A DNA stretch of 64,000 nt from Xiphydria camelus (Eukaryota; Arthropoda; Insecta; Hymenoptera; Xiphydriidae): positions 10,846,304-10,910,303 of the forward strand of contig OY783197.1 in assembly GCA_963678675.1 (NCBI GenBank), in the 5' to 3' direction. The notes beneath the pieces are model-generated. The model saw only the letters and a list, made by a program, of their open reading frames with translations. It had not been told where the DNA came from and ran no database searches. Shown piece by piece: positions 12,072 to 23,639 of this stretch. Made by a program: the position numbers and the translations under genes. Numbering within the stretch: position 1 is the stretch's first letter; every line of letters starts with the position of its first letter.

Positions 12072-12791
12072 CAAAGAGTGACCCAAAATTTCGCCCCTTT
12101 TGGGGACCTCATGAATTCGATTCAAAAAACTGCTCTAAATGATAACTTATAGTAATACTTTAAAGTAAGCAAAATTGTAAGTTGAGCATTGTTTTTGTTT
12201 TGGGGATATGACGAGTCGAATTTGTTAGTTGACCTGCTCGCGGCAAGATGAATCCAACTATTTTCTTCAGAGAAGTGTCCTCTATCGGCTCAGCAGAATC
12301 CGAATTCGGCAGAGGACTAATTGCTCGCCAATCGATCGACTCCTATAAGTGCTTTGAATACAAATTCAATTCATCGAGATTTGCTATACTTTCAGTGTAA
12401 AAATACCGATTGATCAAAGATGTTTAGCGAAAATGCTATTACTTTCTACAGAAATATTTTGTAACTTCCTTTTATTATATTTCTGATAAAATTTAATGAA
12501 AGATTAGGAAAGAATGGAGAATTTTACGTTAGAAATGGTACTGCTTGTATCTGTTGAGAGTTTTAAGATAACGCAAGAGGTCACCGAGAATGTCGGACTC
12601 GCCTTGGCTTGGATGAATCACACAAATAACGAGTTTAACCCGTCATATCTCAAAAACAAGAACTATACTCAACTTCAAATTTCGTCTACTCTAAAGTATC
12701 ACCATAAACTATAATTTAGACCAATTTTAAATTAAATTCATGAGGTCTCCAAAAGGGGCGAAAAATAGGATCATTTTTGGCTCACTCTTTG
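12072..12791. mobile_element. TIR element in last intron of DUF4806 gene
   Basis: TIRs of about 45 bp with one small indel start CAAAGAGTGACCC / CAAAGAGTGAGCC and include TTCGCCCCTTTTGG and CCTCATGAATT. Its 720 bp contain no recognisable transposase. No clear target duplication. Sequence from 12792 to 13070 is also non-coding. Confidence 0.7.
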
Positions 12792-14012
12792 GGCAAAATC
12801 TGAAATAAATGTGCAAAACTTGTTTTGAACAAAGAATAACAACGAATAATTGCCAAACACGAAATAGTAGTTGGTACGCGACAGTTAATCGCGATGCTTC
12901 GGAATACCATTTCTCGAGATAGGACATCTCTAGGAGATTCTGCCTTCTTTAAAAAACTGAAGGCGAGGTTCGTGTTACTCAAGGGCCTCATATGTGTGAA
13001 CTATGTCATATATCTTTAAAGTATTTTAAAGGAAGAATCTCATAAAGTTGACCTATCCTGTATATACGCTTATTAAAAAAAATAATCGCAAACTGTACTT
13101 ACACATTTTTGGAAATATTCCTGATTCTTCAAGTTTTCATTGAGTTGTAGTAAGTCTTCGTAAGTAGCACATTTAGATACCTCAAATAGTGGCTGCAAAC
13201 TATCAGTGGTTCCTTTTTCATTAATTAATATAAGATGCTTCACATCTTGCTTCAATAGTACTATTTCTTTCAATAAACGGGTCAAAATTTCTAAAAATAA
13301 CAAGTTGTTAATTAAAAAAATGTCTAAACATTCCTTTACAACATAATTTAATAATGTACATTTTTAAGTTATTTATTACTCACGTGAATTCATTTCACAA
13401 CGACATTTATTTTGATTATGATGACCTACATGAAGACCTTTTGCTATCTTTGCTATCTTTGCTATGTGATCCAATATCTGGATTAGCTCTTAGGCTAGCT
13501 ACAGATGCAGGCGGTGCAGGTACAGGTACCAGTGGTGTTAAGGTTTTCTTATATTTTGGTACTTTATCAGAATCAACTTTTATTGCGGGTGGAGTAGGAA
13601 TGAAAGTTTCTCCGTCGTCACTAGATTCCATTGAATATTCAAAATCTGAGTATTTCTTTGTTTTACCATCACGCCTACTAGTTGCAATAATAGGAGCACT
13701 CTGATGCTTGCTTCACTGTGGGACGATTCTTCTTCAAACATCCGTAATTTTAATTGAGCAGAATGATAATCACCTGAAAATATAACAGTATAGCTTTTAA
13801 GAACATCTTACACCCAATACCACTGCAAAACAGTTTTTTTTTAATTTAAGAAAAACTATTTAAAAACGAAATCTTATTCAATATGACACATCTCAGTCTA
13901 TCTTTTCCTTCTCGACATGTACACAGATTGTTTAAAATTCTTCTAGAAAAAAAAAATGTTTTGTGATGAATTCAGGAGTACCTATACACAGTGTCATTGA
14001 ATAAAATATTAA

Positions 14013-14095
14013 CACGTTGACTGCCGGCCACCAACGCTGCCGGGTTAAAGTACATTACCTATTGGTCCCATGGGACCAGCGTGGCAGTCAACGTG
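14013..14095. mobile_element. 83-bp piggyBac-like MITE
   Basis: CACGTTGACTGCC and its inverse, flanked by TTAA at 14009-14012 and 14096-14099. Non-coding hairpin in an intron of the DUF4806 gene. Confidence 0.75.
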
Positions 14096-14809
14096 TTAAT
14101 AATTTAATTAATTAATTTTGTGATTAGGCAACTGCTAGATTATTTACCTGAGATGTATTTTACTCGAATTGGACAGACGGCACATTTTTCTTCTTTTAAA
14201 GCTGAGTGATTTAAAACAGATCTTTCTCTTTGTGTTGATGACTTCAGATATGAGGGCCAGTAACAATACAGATTGGAATCCTGTTCAAAAACCCACGTGC
14301 TGGATATTAATGCCATAGGAATTTCACCATTGTGGATCTCATCAGGAAATTCCACAATAACATAGTCAACAGTTCTAGAAAAAATATACCTTTTTACTTT
14401 AATGTCATTTCTCCCCGAGGTGGTATACATATTTCCCCTGCTTTAGATTGGATATTGTGGGAGGTTGTCTGGATTGAATGTGTGGATAATTCCTTAGATA
14501 ATGATTGCCTATTGTGCAACCTTCATTTTAATTCACAAAAGTATAAGAAATTATCGAAAATAGGTCATTCATTTTTTTCAAAAAGTCCGAGTTAATACCT
14601 TGATGTGATTTAATAAGTTTATATGAAGATTTATTCCGTCATCCATATTAAAGACAATATAATAAAATATAACTATGCAAGTAACGCACAATAAGTTATA
14701 ATATATTACATACATATCAATTAGTTATCAAAGTGCAATAATGGACAAACGATAAAGGAATGAGATGTGTTAAATGGCAAAAATACACACACAAAATACT
14801 ATCAGGATT

Positions 14810-16894
14810 AATTGTATTTGAGAATTATTGTTGGGAGTCACTTCAAAAAGTTCAATAATAGAACTATCAGTAGGATATACTGTAAATGATGTTCGGCTAA
14901 CAAGTCGGGCTTTTATAAAAATATTATCTGACGAAAGAGAGAGAGAGAGAGAAATATTTCGTCAAATAAAACTATTCTGCTGTCTTTTAAAATTACGCAG
15001 TTGTCGCCGGTTTTAATAGAAAATATTGTATCTCTACAAAGCAATTTTTGGTAAAACTTGATATCATTATTTGTTTTTAGTAAGTTCCCAGTTACCTGAA
15101 TAGTATTGGTATTATGGTCTGTTAAAGAAACAGTCATCTCTTTTCCTTCATAGATTCTATGAATAACTTGCTGCAAACATTGATTTGGTTTTCTAAGCAT
15201 GTGTTTTAAAAACCCAAGGTAATTTTCAAAAACAAAGCAACTTATGTCAACCAGAGTGTTAAATTTTGCGGAGTCATCAGGTAAATGAATGAGCGAATGG
15301 ACGTTATAAATGCAAAACTCTTTTCCATAAATCATTGCTGAATGGGAAACAAATAGTTTTAATAAATCTTTAGCGTATGTATTATAATCTGAATTAAACC
15401 TGGGATTAAGAAGTATAGTTATAGCAAATTTCAACAGCATTAAATTAGAAAAGATATGTGTGGGTAAAATATCTTTAAGTAGTTGACTGATGTACAATAG
15501 AAATTGCCTATATTCCGTAGCTTTCCAATGCTCTAATTCCTTTATTGACCGTGGTTTTCTATTGAAATCATTAGGCCAATATTTCTTTATAACAAATCTA
15601 TTCTTTCTTCAAAAATTGTTAGTTTGTCAGGAGAGAACCTAAAGAGCCTACTGCCATCTCGCCATAAAAACAAAAGTTTACGCATAACACCGAGACAAAC
15701 GCAATGCATATAATCTATGGGAAATAATGATATCAAGCCTACCCCTAAATCGCTCAAAGGTGTAGGGCCTCTTGAAAAATCTGGGTATTGCCCTGCAGAA
15801 AATCCTTCATCAGTTCTTAGTGGACTGTTTAAGTTTAAAAAAACCATTCTCCTATTGATGTATTCTCCTGGTGCACAACATCTATCACAGCCATTATATC
15901 CATTATGATTTTTCGTAGATCTTATGAACGCACGCGCAGGAGAATCACAACAAAAGGATCGACATACAATATTAACTTTTGTGCCTTCAAAGACGACACC
16001 ATTAAATAAATAATCTTTTAACTCTTTTACAAACTCATTGAAAAAAACATTTATTAGAGGTTTATTAGTTCCACAGTATATGGCCACTGGAAACGGACAT
16101 TTACGCTTGAAATCATGTACCCTGCATAGAATTGGCCAAAATTATGTCTTTGTGCTTTTATGTAGTGGTAGTCCATCAATGTTAAAATCTAAATGATAAG
16201 TATGTAATGATTTGTGACTATATTTTTTATATAGTTTTTCCAGTCCATAAAATATTCCAAAATAATAAAATTGCCCATCTCCCATTAATGAAACATCCTT
16301 TCTCCGTGGCGTACTTAATAAAGTTCTAGCATTTAATGGTAAATTTGCTATATTCGGGCATGTAGAAAACCAGCCCAACAACTCATTGATGGCTGTATGG
16401 CTTATATTGTTTTTAAGAGCCCATTGTCTGAGAAAAGTTGCGGAGGGTTTTGGTTCGACTGATGGTTCGGTCTGTTTTGGGACGTCGTAGACGACATCGG
16501 AGGGAAGGATATTTTCTTCATCAGCAAAATTATATTCCGAGAGACCATCATGAAATTCTAAACGTGAACTTTCATCGGAATTAAAGCTATCATCAAGGTT
16601 ATTGTTGTTAATTAATGTCGTTAAATTATTGTCTTGATTACGAGTTTCATCTATGAAAACGTCCAAGGGTTTATCCGAACAAGGTTTATCTCTTTGACAT
16701 TTCTGATATTGAGAATAACGGGATTTATCCAGGTACGAACAAGAGGGTACGCCAGTATTAAATTCTGATGATAATTTATCAGAAATATCAGGATTAGTCG
16801 TATTCGTGGAACATTCTTTTAAAATAGTTTCCACAGTTTCATTAAGAACACGCCTTCTATGCCTTGAACTTAGTTTACGGGGCTGGTGGTACAT
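14810..16894 (-). pseudogene. Tnp2-type (EnSpm/CACTA-like) transposase, broken
   Basis: The start is chosen at the ATG at 16894, giving MYHQPRKLSSRHRRRV, the usual basic N-terminus of this insect family; a splice acceptor lies just upstream. Recognisable blocks in order: LPLNARTLLSTPR, NIDGLPLHKS, FWPILCRVHDF, the zinc-type CDRCCAPGEY, IDYMHCVCLGVMRKLL, EHWKATEYRQFLLY, YNVHSLIHL, FVFENYLGFLKHMLRKP. Breaks: an in-frame TAA at 16144-16142, a frameshift near 15600 and another in a GA/CT microsatellite at 14938-14951, after which the frame resumes to about 14810. Length (~690 codons) suits the family. Dead copy. Confidence 0.8.
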
Positions 16895-17459
16895 GCTGAA
16901 TTTCCACTTGGATAAATAAACACACACTACACCCTAAAAATTAATAAAAGAATGTCATAAACTTCCAGTAAACACTATAGACCTTTTATAATAAAATGGA
17001 ACGGACAGGATAGTTGAAGTCTTAGGCCCAACGCCCACGTGCGACTGTTTTTAGACAAAGATTGCAAACATGTTCACTCTACAATCAGTTTGTACTTACT
17101 TCGTGCCGAATTTTTCCATACTTTTCACTGGAAACTACTGTGCAAACTGGCGAAACTGGGCACACATCGACACATAAATGCCATAAACAAATTCAAAACT
17201 GAAAATGGCTAAAAATGCGTCGTCTCAGAGCCGTGTCTGTGGTTTGGAACTCGTTGTGAGGTTATAACACGTGACGCCTGACGCCATACTGGTTGGCAGC
17301 GAGCCGCGCATGCTCAAATACTTGCGTCGGCTGAATGGGGTGTTTCCGTTACTGGCAAGACGGTAAAGTTTACATGACGAGCAGATGATGATATACCAAC
17401 GTAACCCCATTGCTGGGCAACTTATGCTATAAATGCGATGGTTTTGTTACATAGAACCA

Positions 17460-17551
17460 GCGTTGGCCCAGCAATATATATCCAATGCCGCCAATATGCC
17501 GACGTTGCCAGCACTGGTCCGACTATTTGCCGACCTTCTGTGTTTGTTGGG
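17460..17551. repeat. Probable terminus of the EnSpm/CACTA-like element
   Basis: Read inward from 17551: CCCAACAAACACAGAAGG, then motifs such as TTGCTGGGCCAACG related to GTTGGCCCAGCA, as in subterminal repeats of these elements. The CCC-initial end resembles the CCCAGG end of the ACGTC MITE. The partner end near 11.7 kb was not found. Region 16930-17460 is 5' flank of the transposase with no further gene. Confidence 0.45.
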
Positions 17552-17777
17552 TTATGTCAATCTAGGAATGGCTTTTCTGTTTATTATGTATAGGAACTGA
17601 GTGTAATCAATAATTAAATGTACTTACTGTTAAGCTTTTCTTCCCAATTGAAATGAAATTATTATCAAACTGACCCTTCTAGATTCTAAGTTACATGTAA
17701 ATAGACGGTGGGGACAGCGTCTTCGTTCAGGATTGGTCAAAGCTTACGTCTTACGCCGCGTTTGTGTGATGAACCTA
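17552..17777. other. Flank with CTTACGTCTTACG motifs
   Basis: No gene. CTTACGTCTTACGCC followed by TGTGTGATG at 17742-17771 recurs in similar form at 19360-19400, so the next element sits between two like-oriented copies of a MITE end. Confidence 0.35.
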
Positions 17778-19357
17778 AAGGTACGTACAAACCGGGCAAC
17801 AAAGTGTTGGCAACATGTTGGCAACACGTCGATATCGGTGTTGGCAACATGTTGGCAACTCGTCGGTGGATACTCGTCGACAGCGTAGCAGTACAGACCA
17901 GCCAACAAATGTTGGCAACATGTTGGCAACACGTTCATCCCCACGTGTCTCCCGTCGACTAGCAACAGCGGGCGGCATGACATCAAAGAGAATGGTCGCC
18001 TGTTGCTGGTATCCGTGTTTCCCATTTCAAATGGGAAAAGTTGACAACATCCTCGCAACATCCACGCAAAAGGGACGGAATTTCAGAAAGTCGATTCATA
18101 CCTCTTTTAATACTTTTAATAGCACATCGATCACAAATAACTCTCCGACTATAATATAATTTTTATTGGATTCCTTGCCTGCTCAGCTACTCCCGCCGTC
18201 GCCGCCGCTACGCAAATTTCTTGACAGGATCGTCGCCGCGGCGACGGTAAATTTTCCGACCCACGCACGAAAGTGGTTAATCGCGTCATCGGCACGGCAT
18301 GTCAAAATACTGACTGGATCAAATCCTTTCCTTCTCCTTTTTTATTATTATATATTATTATATAAAATAGTTTTTTAATAAATGCGTGGATAAAACCGTG
18401 TCGCCGAAAACCCCGGCGACCTTGGGACCCGATGCGCGGAGCCAGGTACTTACCCCCCGGGGGTTGGGGAGCAAAGCTAGTACATACAAATAAATATACT
18501 ACCGCCCACTTGACACGGCCCGGCAGGGACCACATGTGGCAGGGACCGTCGCGGACCGGGTTCAACGCTTCCGATCCTTTCCGTCAAACGACGGGACAGT
18601 CATAAAGACTAGAGTCTGTTTTCCGTCGCACACCCTTTCCGGAAAAGGTTAATTAACGGACGAATCGAAATAAGCCGTTTCCCGCAATATCTATTCTAAT
18701 AAACAATGTTCCGTCTTTGCGCGACGGACTACGCGCCAAATTAATCTTGCGTGGTGGGTTTAGGATAAATAAAATTATACCAATTGGTAAGGGAAGACAA
18801 ACAAAGCATTAACTTTATTTGCGAGCTGTTCCGGTCGCTCGCAGGTTTTCAAACTAACTGGTCGCTCTTCGACCCTGTGGTAATGAGGAACTCTCCCGGA
18901 TCTAATTTATGGCTTTAACGGCCCGAGGAGTGTCGAATTTCTCCCTCACGCCGGTCTACGGACGAAATGCGAAGAGCATTTGAGCGAATATACGACAGAC
19001 AATTTATTAATAATTTATTAATCCATAGTGGTCACACGGGGTCCAGCGGACCCCATGCTAATAAAATATACATTTTTCTCATGAAAACAGTTTTTTCACT
19101 TTATTTTATACGTTCAAAACCGACCTATTTGATTGTACGAGTTTCATGAAAATTAATATCTTGAAACTGTAAAATAAATATACTTTTGTCAAAGCTCGTT
19201 GTAATACTGTATCCAGATACGAGTTGATGTTGGCAACATCTATGTTGCCAACTTGTTCCGCCTGTTGCCAACCTGTTGCCAACATGTTGCCAACATGTTA
19301 CCAACATATGTTGCCAACATGTTGCCAACACTTTGTTGGCCGGTTTGTACGTACCTT
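17778..19357. mobile_element. TIR element with GTTGGCAACATGTTGGCAAC subterminal repeats
   Basis: Ends AAGGTACGTACAAACCGG and inverse, with TA outside each end. Several copies of GTTGGCAACATGTTGGCAAC lie at 17810-17935 and inverted at 19225-19330. The interior (18070-18960) is unrelated, partly GC-rich and CpG-rich, with an AATAAA near 18766; it encodes nothing I recognise. Part of it (18105-18150) loosely resembles 58845-58880. The structure fits a non-autonomous EnSpm/CACTA-like element with cargo. Confidence 0.65.
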
Positions 19358-19404
19358 TACGTTTTACGTCTTACGTCTTACGGAATTTTCTGTGTGATGG
19401 CCTT

Positions 19405-19728
19405 AAGAAACGTATACCATATGTCCGCGATCAAAGAGCCCATAGCAAAATTGCGAGTTTTGCGTGAGCACCTCTGTGGGTCTCCTCGTCCAATAGAATC
19501 ACCGGAGAAGCGTGAATGCGCATGCGTAGTCATCCGCGAGTGCAGTTCGACTTCGATTTCGATTCTCGCATCTCGAAATCGAAGTCGAACTGCACTCGCG
19601 GATGACTACGCATGCGCATTCACGCTTCTCCGGTGATTCTATTGGACGAGGAGACCCACAGAGGTGCTCATGCAAAACTCGCAATTTTGCTATGGGCTCT
19701 TTGATCGCGGACATATGGTACGTTTCTT
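19405..19728. mobile_element. Hairpin element (near-perfect palindrome)
   Basis: Arms of ~155 bp start AAGAAACGTA then CCATATGTCCGCGATC and meet near 19567. The overlapping open frames on both strands are mirror translations of the palindrome. CCATATGTCC resembles the CCGYATGTCC end of the foldback family. Confidence 0.8.
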
Positions 19729-20261
19729 TTGCGAGTGACTCGAGAAAGGGAGCTACTTCAGTACGCACAGAAGTAGCGCTCTCTGTTCTGCTGTGTCGCG
19801 TACGCAACTAGACTCGATTTGGTATCGATATAGCCTTCGAGAGTTCTAGGATTTATGGCGGTAAAACTCAAATGCCAAACGGTTCCGAATGCTGAGAAAT
19901 AATGTACGGGTGAATTCCCACGGAAAGAAAGGCGTATTGAATATTAGGGTACCGGCAACTGCGAGATTTATAAACTTCCAACCGCCGCGAGTTCGATTTG
20001 CGAGATCCATCAACAGCTAGGTATAAACACCTTCTTCCTTTTCGGTGACTGAGTTTTGGCGACTCGAGAAATCATAAACGATATCGCGTAGCATTTTTGA
20101 TTTGTAAACGAGTCCGCCGAAAATTGGGTGTTTTCACATTTTTCAAGAACTGGCTTAAAATGAAGATTATCGTGTATATATATGATATTAATAAATTAAA
20201 AAATTTTGCTGTCAAGTTCCTATGAGAAAATTGAGTCTAAAAATCAAATGTAGAAATGTCC
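19729..20261. other. No recognisable feature
   Basis: Moderately AT-rich sequence with no gene, TIR or tandem repeat that I can support. Confidence 0.4.
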
Positions 20262-20418
20262 CGCGAAAAACGCGATTTGCCTGTAATGGCGGTTGTGACG
20301 TCACGATCTGTACAAACAAATAGCTGTCAAACGGAGTTGCCTATGTTTTTGCGGTGTTTTTCTGTGATTCGGAAAGTTTGTTGTTTCTACATCGTTTTTT
20401 TTGTGAAAGTGGTTGAAA

Positions 20419-20960
20419 ATGCATGCACCACAAGTCCACAGGAAATCGTGTTTTGTGCCAAAATGCACGAATACTTCTGTGCGAACTCCAGACAGTGTTT
20501 GTGAATGTGCCGAGAGACTGTGACATGAGACGAAAATGGTTTAAAGCGGCCAGAAGAGACATGCCTAAGTCAAAATCGATATTCCATTGCTGTGAAGATC
20601 ATTTCAATGTGTTTCATTATACTATAGGTTCATAGGTTATGTTCAGTGAATGCTTTTGGTTGACAGCTTGAAGAGGACATGGAAAATTATTTGTGGTACA
20701 AGACTATGGGAGGAAATATTTTAATGAAACAAGGAGTTATGCCTCACATCTTCGACTGCCAAAAAGACAGGAAGAGAGCTGCCAGTAAGCCACCGAGACC
20801 ACTTCACGAGAAACGCAAGAGGGAATGGTTGATCGAGGAAGTCATGTCTGCTACCGAGGCTCAACAATAGGCAGTATCTCTTCAAGATGAACCAGACAAT
20901 AGTACTGGTGCCAGTGGACTGGATCAGGAGCAAGAAACTTCTGAAAAAAACGTTCAGTGT
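20419..20960 (+). pseudogene. THAP-domain protein fragment, left arm
   Basis: The frame from ATG 20419 contains CFVPKC (C-x4-C), KWFKAARRD and CCEDHF, the C2CH zinc pattern and tryptophan of THAP DNA-binding domains. An intron with ...GACAG acceptor at 20668 precedes the second exon, with ENYLWYKTMGGNIL and GVMPHIFDCQ. A 2-bp deletion near 20492 relative to the other arm shifts the frame, and CAA-CAA-TAG (20865-20870) replaces CAA-CAA-CAG. Non-functional. Confidence 0.75.
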
Positions 20961-21160
20961 TTAAGTATTTGTATGTAAACTCGAAGTGTCGCAGTGCAAA
21001 TACAAAAAAGATCGTATCACAGCATAGGAATTCAGTGCCATTTTGAGAGTAGTTCAGTCGAAACTACTTGAACTACAATCAAAATGGCACTGAATTCCTA
21101 TGCTGCGATACAATCTTTTTTGTGTTTGCACTGCGACACTTCGAGTCTACATATAAATGC

Positions 21161-21697
21161 TTAAACACTGAACTTTTTTTCTGAAGTTTCTTGCTCGTGA
21201 TCCAGTCCACTGGCACCAGTACTATTGTCTGGTTCATCTTGAAGAGATAGTGCCTGTTGTTGAACCTCGGTAGCAGACATGACTTCCTCAATCAACCATT
21301 CCCTCTTGCGTTTCTCGTGAAGTGGTCTCGGTGACTTACTGGCAGCTCTCTTCCTGTCTTTTTGGCAGTCGAAGATGTGAGGCATAACTCCTTGTTTCAT
21401 TAAAATATTTCCTTCCATAGTCTTGTACCGCAAATAATTTTCCATGTCCTCTTCAAGCTGTCAACCAAAAGCATTCACTGAACATAACCTATGAACCTAT
21501 AGTATAAGGAAACTTACATTGAAATGATCTTCGCAGCAATGGAATATCGATTTTGAATTAGGCATGTCTCTTCTGGCCGCTTTAAACCATTTTCGTTTCA
21601 TATCACAGTCTCTCGGCACATTCACAAACACTTTGTCTGGAGTTCGCACAGAAGTATTCGTGCATTTTGGCACAAAACACGATTTACTGTGTGCTTC
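21161..21697 (-). pseudogene. THAP-domain protein fragment, right arm
   Basis: Exon 1 (about 21697-21518) has an intact THAP zinc pattern and ends at GTAAGT. Exon 2 (about 21456-21161) follows TTGACAG and reads 94 codons to a stop. The ATG of the left arm is replaced by ATG-TAA here. Better preserved than the left arm, but still lacks a start and any catalytic domain. Confidence 0.72.
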
Positions 21698-21868
21698 TGG
21701 TGCTTACATTTTCAGCCACTTTCACTACACACTACACCAAAATGACGTAGAAACAACAAACTTTTAGAATCTCAAAAAAACGCTTCGAAAACATAGGCAA
21801 CTCCGTTTGACAGCTGGTTGTTTGTACAGATCGTGACGTCACGGCCAATCAGAGCGCGTTTTTTATTT

Positions 21869-22205
21869 CGCTTTTCCCCGCATTTTCGAGCAGAGCGCCT
21901 TAGCGCTTCATGGGCGCGGACCTGCCCTCTGCAATCAACGAAGACCGACTTGGGCACGCAACAGCTGACAACAAGTTCTGACCGTGGTCTGCGATACATT
22001 TAGGCGCGTGGCGAGGTGGATTTAAACGATCGACTTGTCGTGTACTGAAATTTGGCTTTGTAAAATCGTTTAGAAACAATAAAGTAATGTATTGAAAAGT
22101 TCACATGAGCTCACGTGTCGCTCGAAAAATGTAATTTAATATTTTATCATGTATTCAAATCCATCAGAGATACTGCTGTCACGTCACGCGAAACAAATAG
22201 GTTAA
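21869..22205. other. Spacer, no gene
   Basis: CpG-containing sequence from 21880 to 22010, then AT-rich. TCACGTGTCGCTCG and GTCACGTCACGCG lie near 22115 and 22177; related CACGTGA words lie at 23150-23175 on the other side of the Harbinger element. Confidence 0.35.
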
Positions 22206-23108
22206 GGGCCGAAACCACCAACTCTGATTAAATTGTTAATTCCCGATTAGCTTAATTTAATCATGCTCTTGCTTTCCACCAATTTTTAAACCACGATTAA
22301 AGTGAGATAATCACCGTTGAACTTAATCAGCCATTTTTGGCCGATTAGGAACCTAACCAGTGATTAACGTGGATCAACATAACCTCAAAGTCGAAGTTTC
22401 ACTGCTGTGCAATACTATATCGGACATGAATTTATTTTACGACGATATTTTATTATCATCTGATGATGAAAATGGTATCGAAATTGATAGAAGGCCACAT
22501 TTAATTAAGGAACGAATTAATTATTTCCAAACTTTGGATGATTTGGATTTCATTACGCGTTTTCGGTTATCGAAAGACAGTGTTGAAGCTTTGCTCCTGG
22601 AAATTGTACATAATTTGCAACACGCTACAGAAAGATAAATTACTTCTTAAATAATATATAATCTATTTTAAAATATCGCAACATTATCATATTACGTTAA
22701 AAATCGCGTGGAATTTTCTGTATCTTTACTAAATAAAGGGAGTGCACATTTCAAAAACCACACTATTGCACCCAGAGTACAACTCCTGCTTGCTCTCCGG
22801 TATTATGCAACTGGTTCCTTTTTAAATTCTGTTGGAGATTTCGGCAGCTCACTGAGCTCGGCTTGCGGCGCGTCAGTTGATCACGTCAGGTTTTCCTCCT
22901 ACTCCATTACAAGTTCCGTTGATGAACCAATCAGAATCACCGTTACAACAAAACCAAAACTTATTGCGAAGAGGGTATATGATTAGATAATCGGGGGTTA
23001 AAAATTCATGGTGGAACGAATTGTGCAGTTAATCATGATTAGAACGCCGATTAAATATAATCGTGATTAGGTAATCAAGCATTTAATCAGAGTTGGTGGA
23101 ATCGGCCC
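22206..23108. mobile_element. PIF/Harbinger element, internally deleted
   Basis: Ends GGGCCGAAACCACCAACTCT and GGGCCGATTCCACCAACTCT (inverted), flanked by TAA at 22203-22205 and 23109-23111. TAA duplication and the internal HARBI1-like fragment identify the superfamily. Subterminal sequence is rich in GATTAA motifs. Confidence 0.85.
22420..22850 (+). pseudogene. HARBI1-like transposase N-terminal fragment
   Basis: The first part (22420-22635) gives FITRFRLSKDSVEALL, the second (22760-22850) VQLLLALRYYATGSFL, the standard start of HARBI1-type nucleases. They are separated by a ~100 bp non-coding stretch, probably an intron. The DDE catalytic part is missing: after NSVGDF the sequence turns to unrelated bases. 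Confidence 0.75.
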
Positions 23109-23221
23109 TAAGATATCGGTGATTTTATTATCCCATGTTACGTGCTATCACGTGAGTTCACGTGACGTGACAATAGTGTGTCCGCGGCCTAATAGTGTTT
23201 GTTATCTAACATTAAGTACGG

Positions 23222-23593
23222 AGCGGTAGACGCTCCTTTTTATCACATTACATTTGTTCAAAGGCCACAAGTCATTTTTAGGGCAGTGTCTCTGGTAAAG
23301 TCGTCGTATTTCCTTTAAATACTTCTATTCTCAGACGTTACGATCGAGTCTTATGAAAGTATAAAAAATCGCAGTATAAAATTTTTGAACTGGTTAAAGC
23401 TACAGTATAAAACAAGTATAAAACGTCTTCTAACATAATAGTAACACTCATAAAAACAATAATAGTATTTCTCATCAACAATAAGTATTGTAATGTAATG
23501 TCGCGGTAGACGTTCCTTTGGATCTTATTGCATTTGCTCAAAGGCCATAAGTAATTTTTAGGGCAGTGTCCCTGGTAAAGTCGTCGCATTTCC
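23222..23593. repeat. Direct repeat pair (~92 bp)
   Basis: 23222-23313 and 23501-23593 share GCGGTAGACG, CAAAGGCCA and TTTTTAGGGCAGTGTC, about 85-90% identical by eye, in the same orientation and 187 bp apart. Could be the ends of a small retro-element or a local duplication. No coding in between. Confidence 0.6.
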
Positions 23594-23639
23594 ATTAACT
23601 CTTTCAGGGGCGGCAGTAGATAGGCTATGAGAGTTCTGG

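Larger units (their letters stand above)
11829..14430 (-). pseudogene. DUF4806-type transposon gene, multi-exon, broken
   Basis: Four exons read on minus. Exon 1 (14430-14150) contains VEFPDE and CYWP and ends at a GTAAAT donor. Exon 2 (about 13770-13390) follows TTATATTTTCAG and is acidic and proline-rich. Exon 3 (13303-13102) has LLKEIVLLKQDVKHL and then PLFEVS...YEDLLQLNENL, the DUF4806 start, ending at GTAAGTAC. Exon 4 (about 12035-11829) has LLGG and NFTGKNNRKG, the DUF4806 end. Exon 2 has a one-base frameshift near 13700. The last intron contains a TIR element (12072-12791) and another MITE lies in the intron at 14013-14095. The gene lies downstream of a Tnp2-type transposase on the same strand and was probably the second gene of that transposon. 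The domain name is from memory of the family; no search was run. Confidence 0.65.
20262..21868. mobile_element. Palindromic element carrying a THAP gene in each arm
   Basis: About 20262-21045 is repeated inverted at 21065-21868 with a 20-bp centre. Outer sequences AAAAACGCG... and GTGACGTCACGATCTGTACA pair. Each arm carries the same two-exon THAP gene pointing to the centre. The THAP plus downstream pattern suits the IS4EU/ISL2EU-type transposons of insects, but no DDE domain is present. No target duplication identified. Confidence 0.82.

Noticed and set aside
18440..18460. U1 snRNA-like word near AGGTACTTACC
   Set aside because: The following sequence does not match the U1 body or its stem-loops.
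18070..18960. LTR pair with 58745-59450
   Set aside because: Only short stretches agree; order and spacing are not maintained, and no internal domain connects them.
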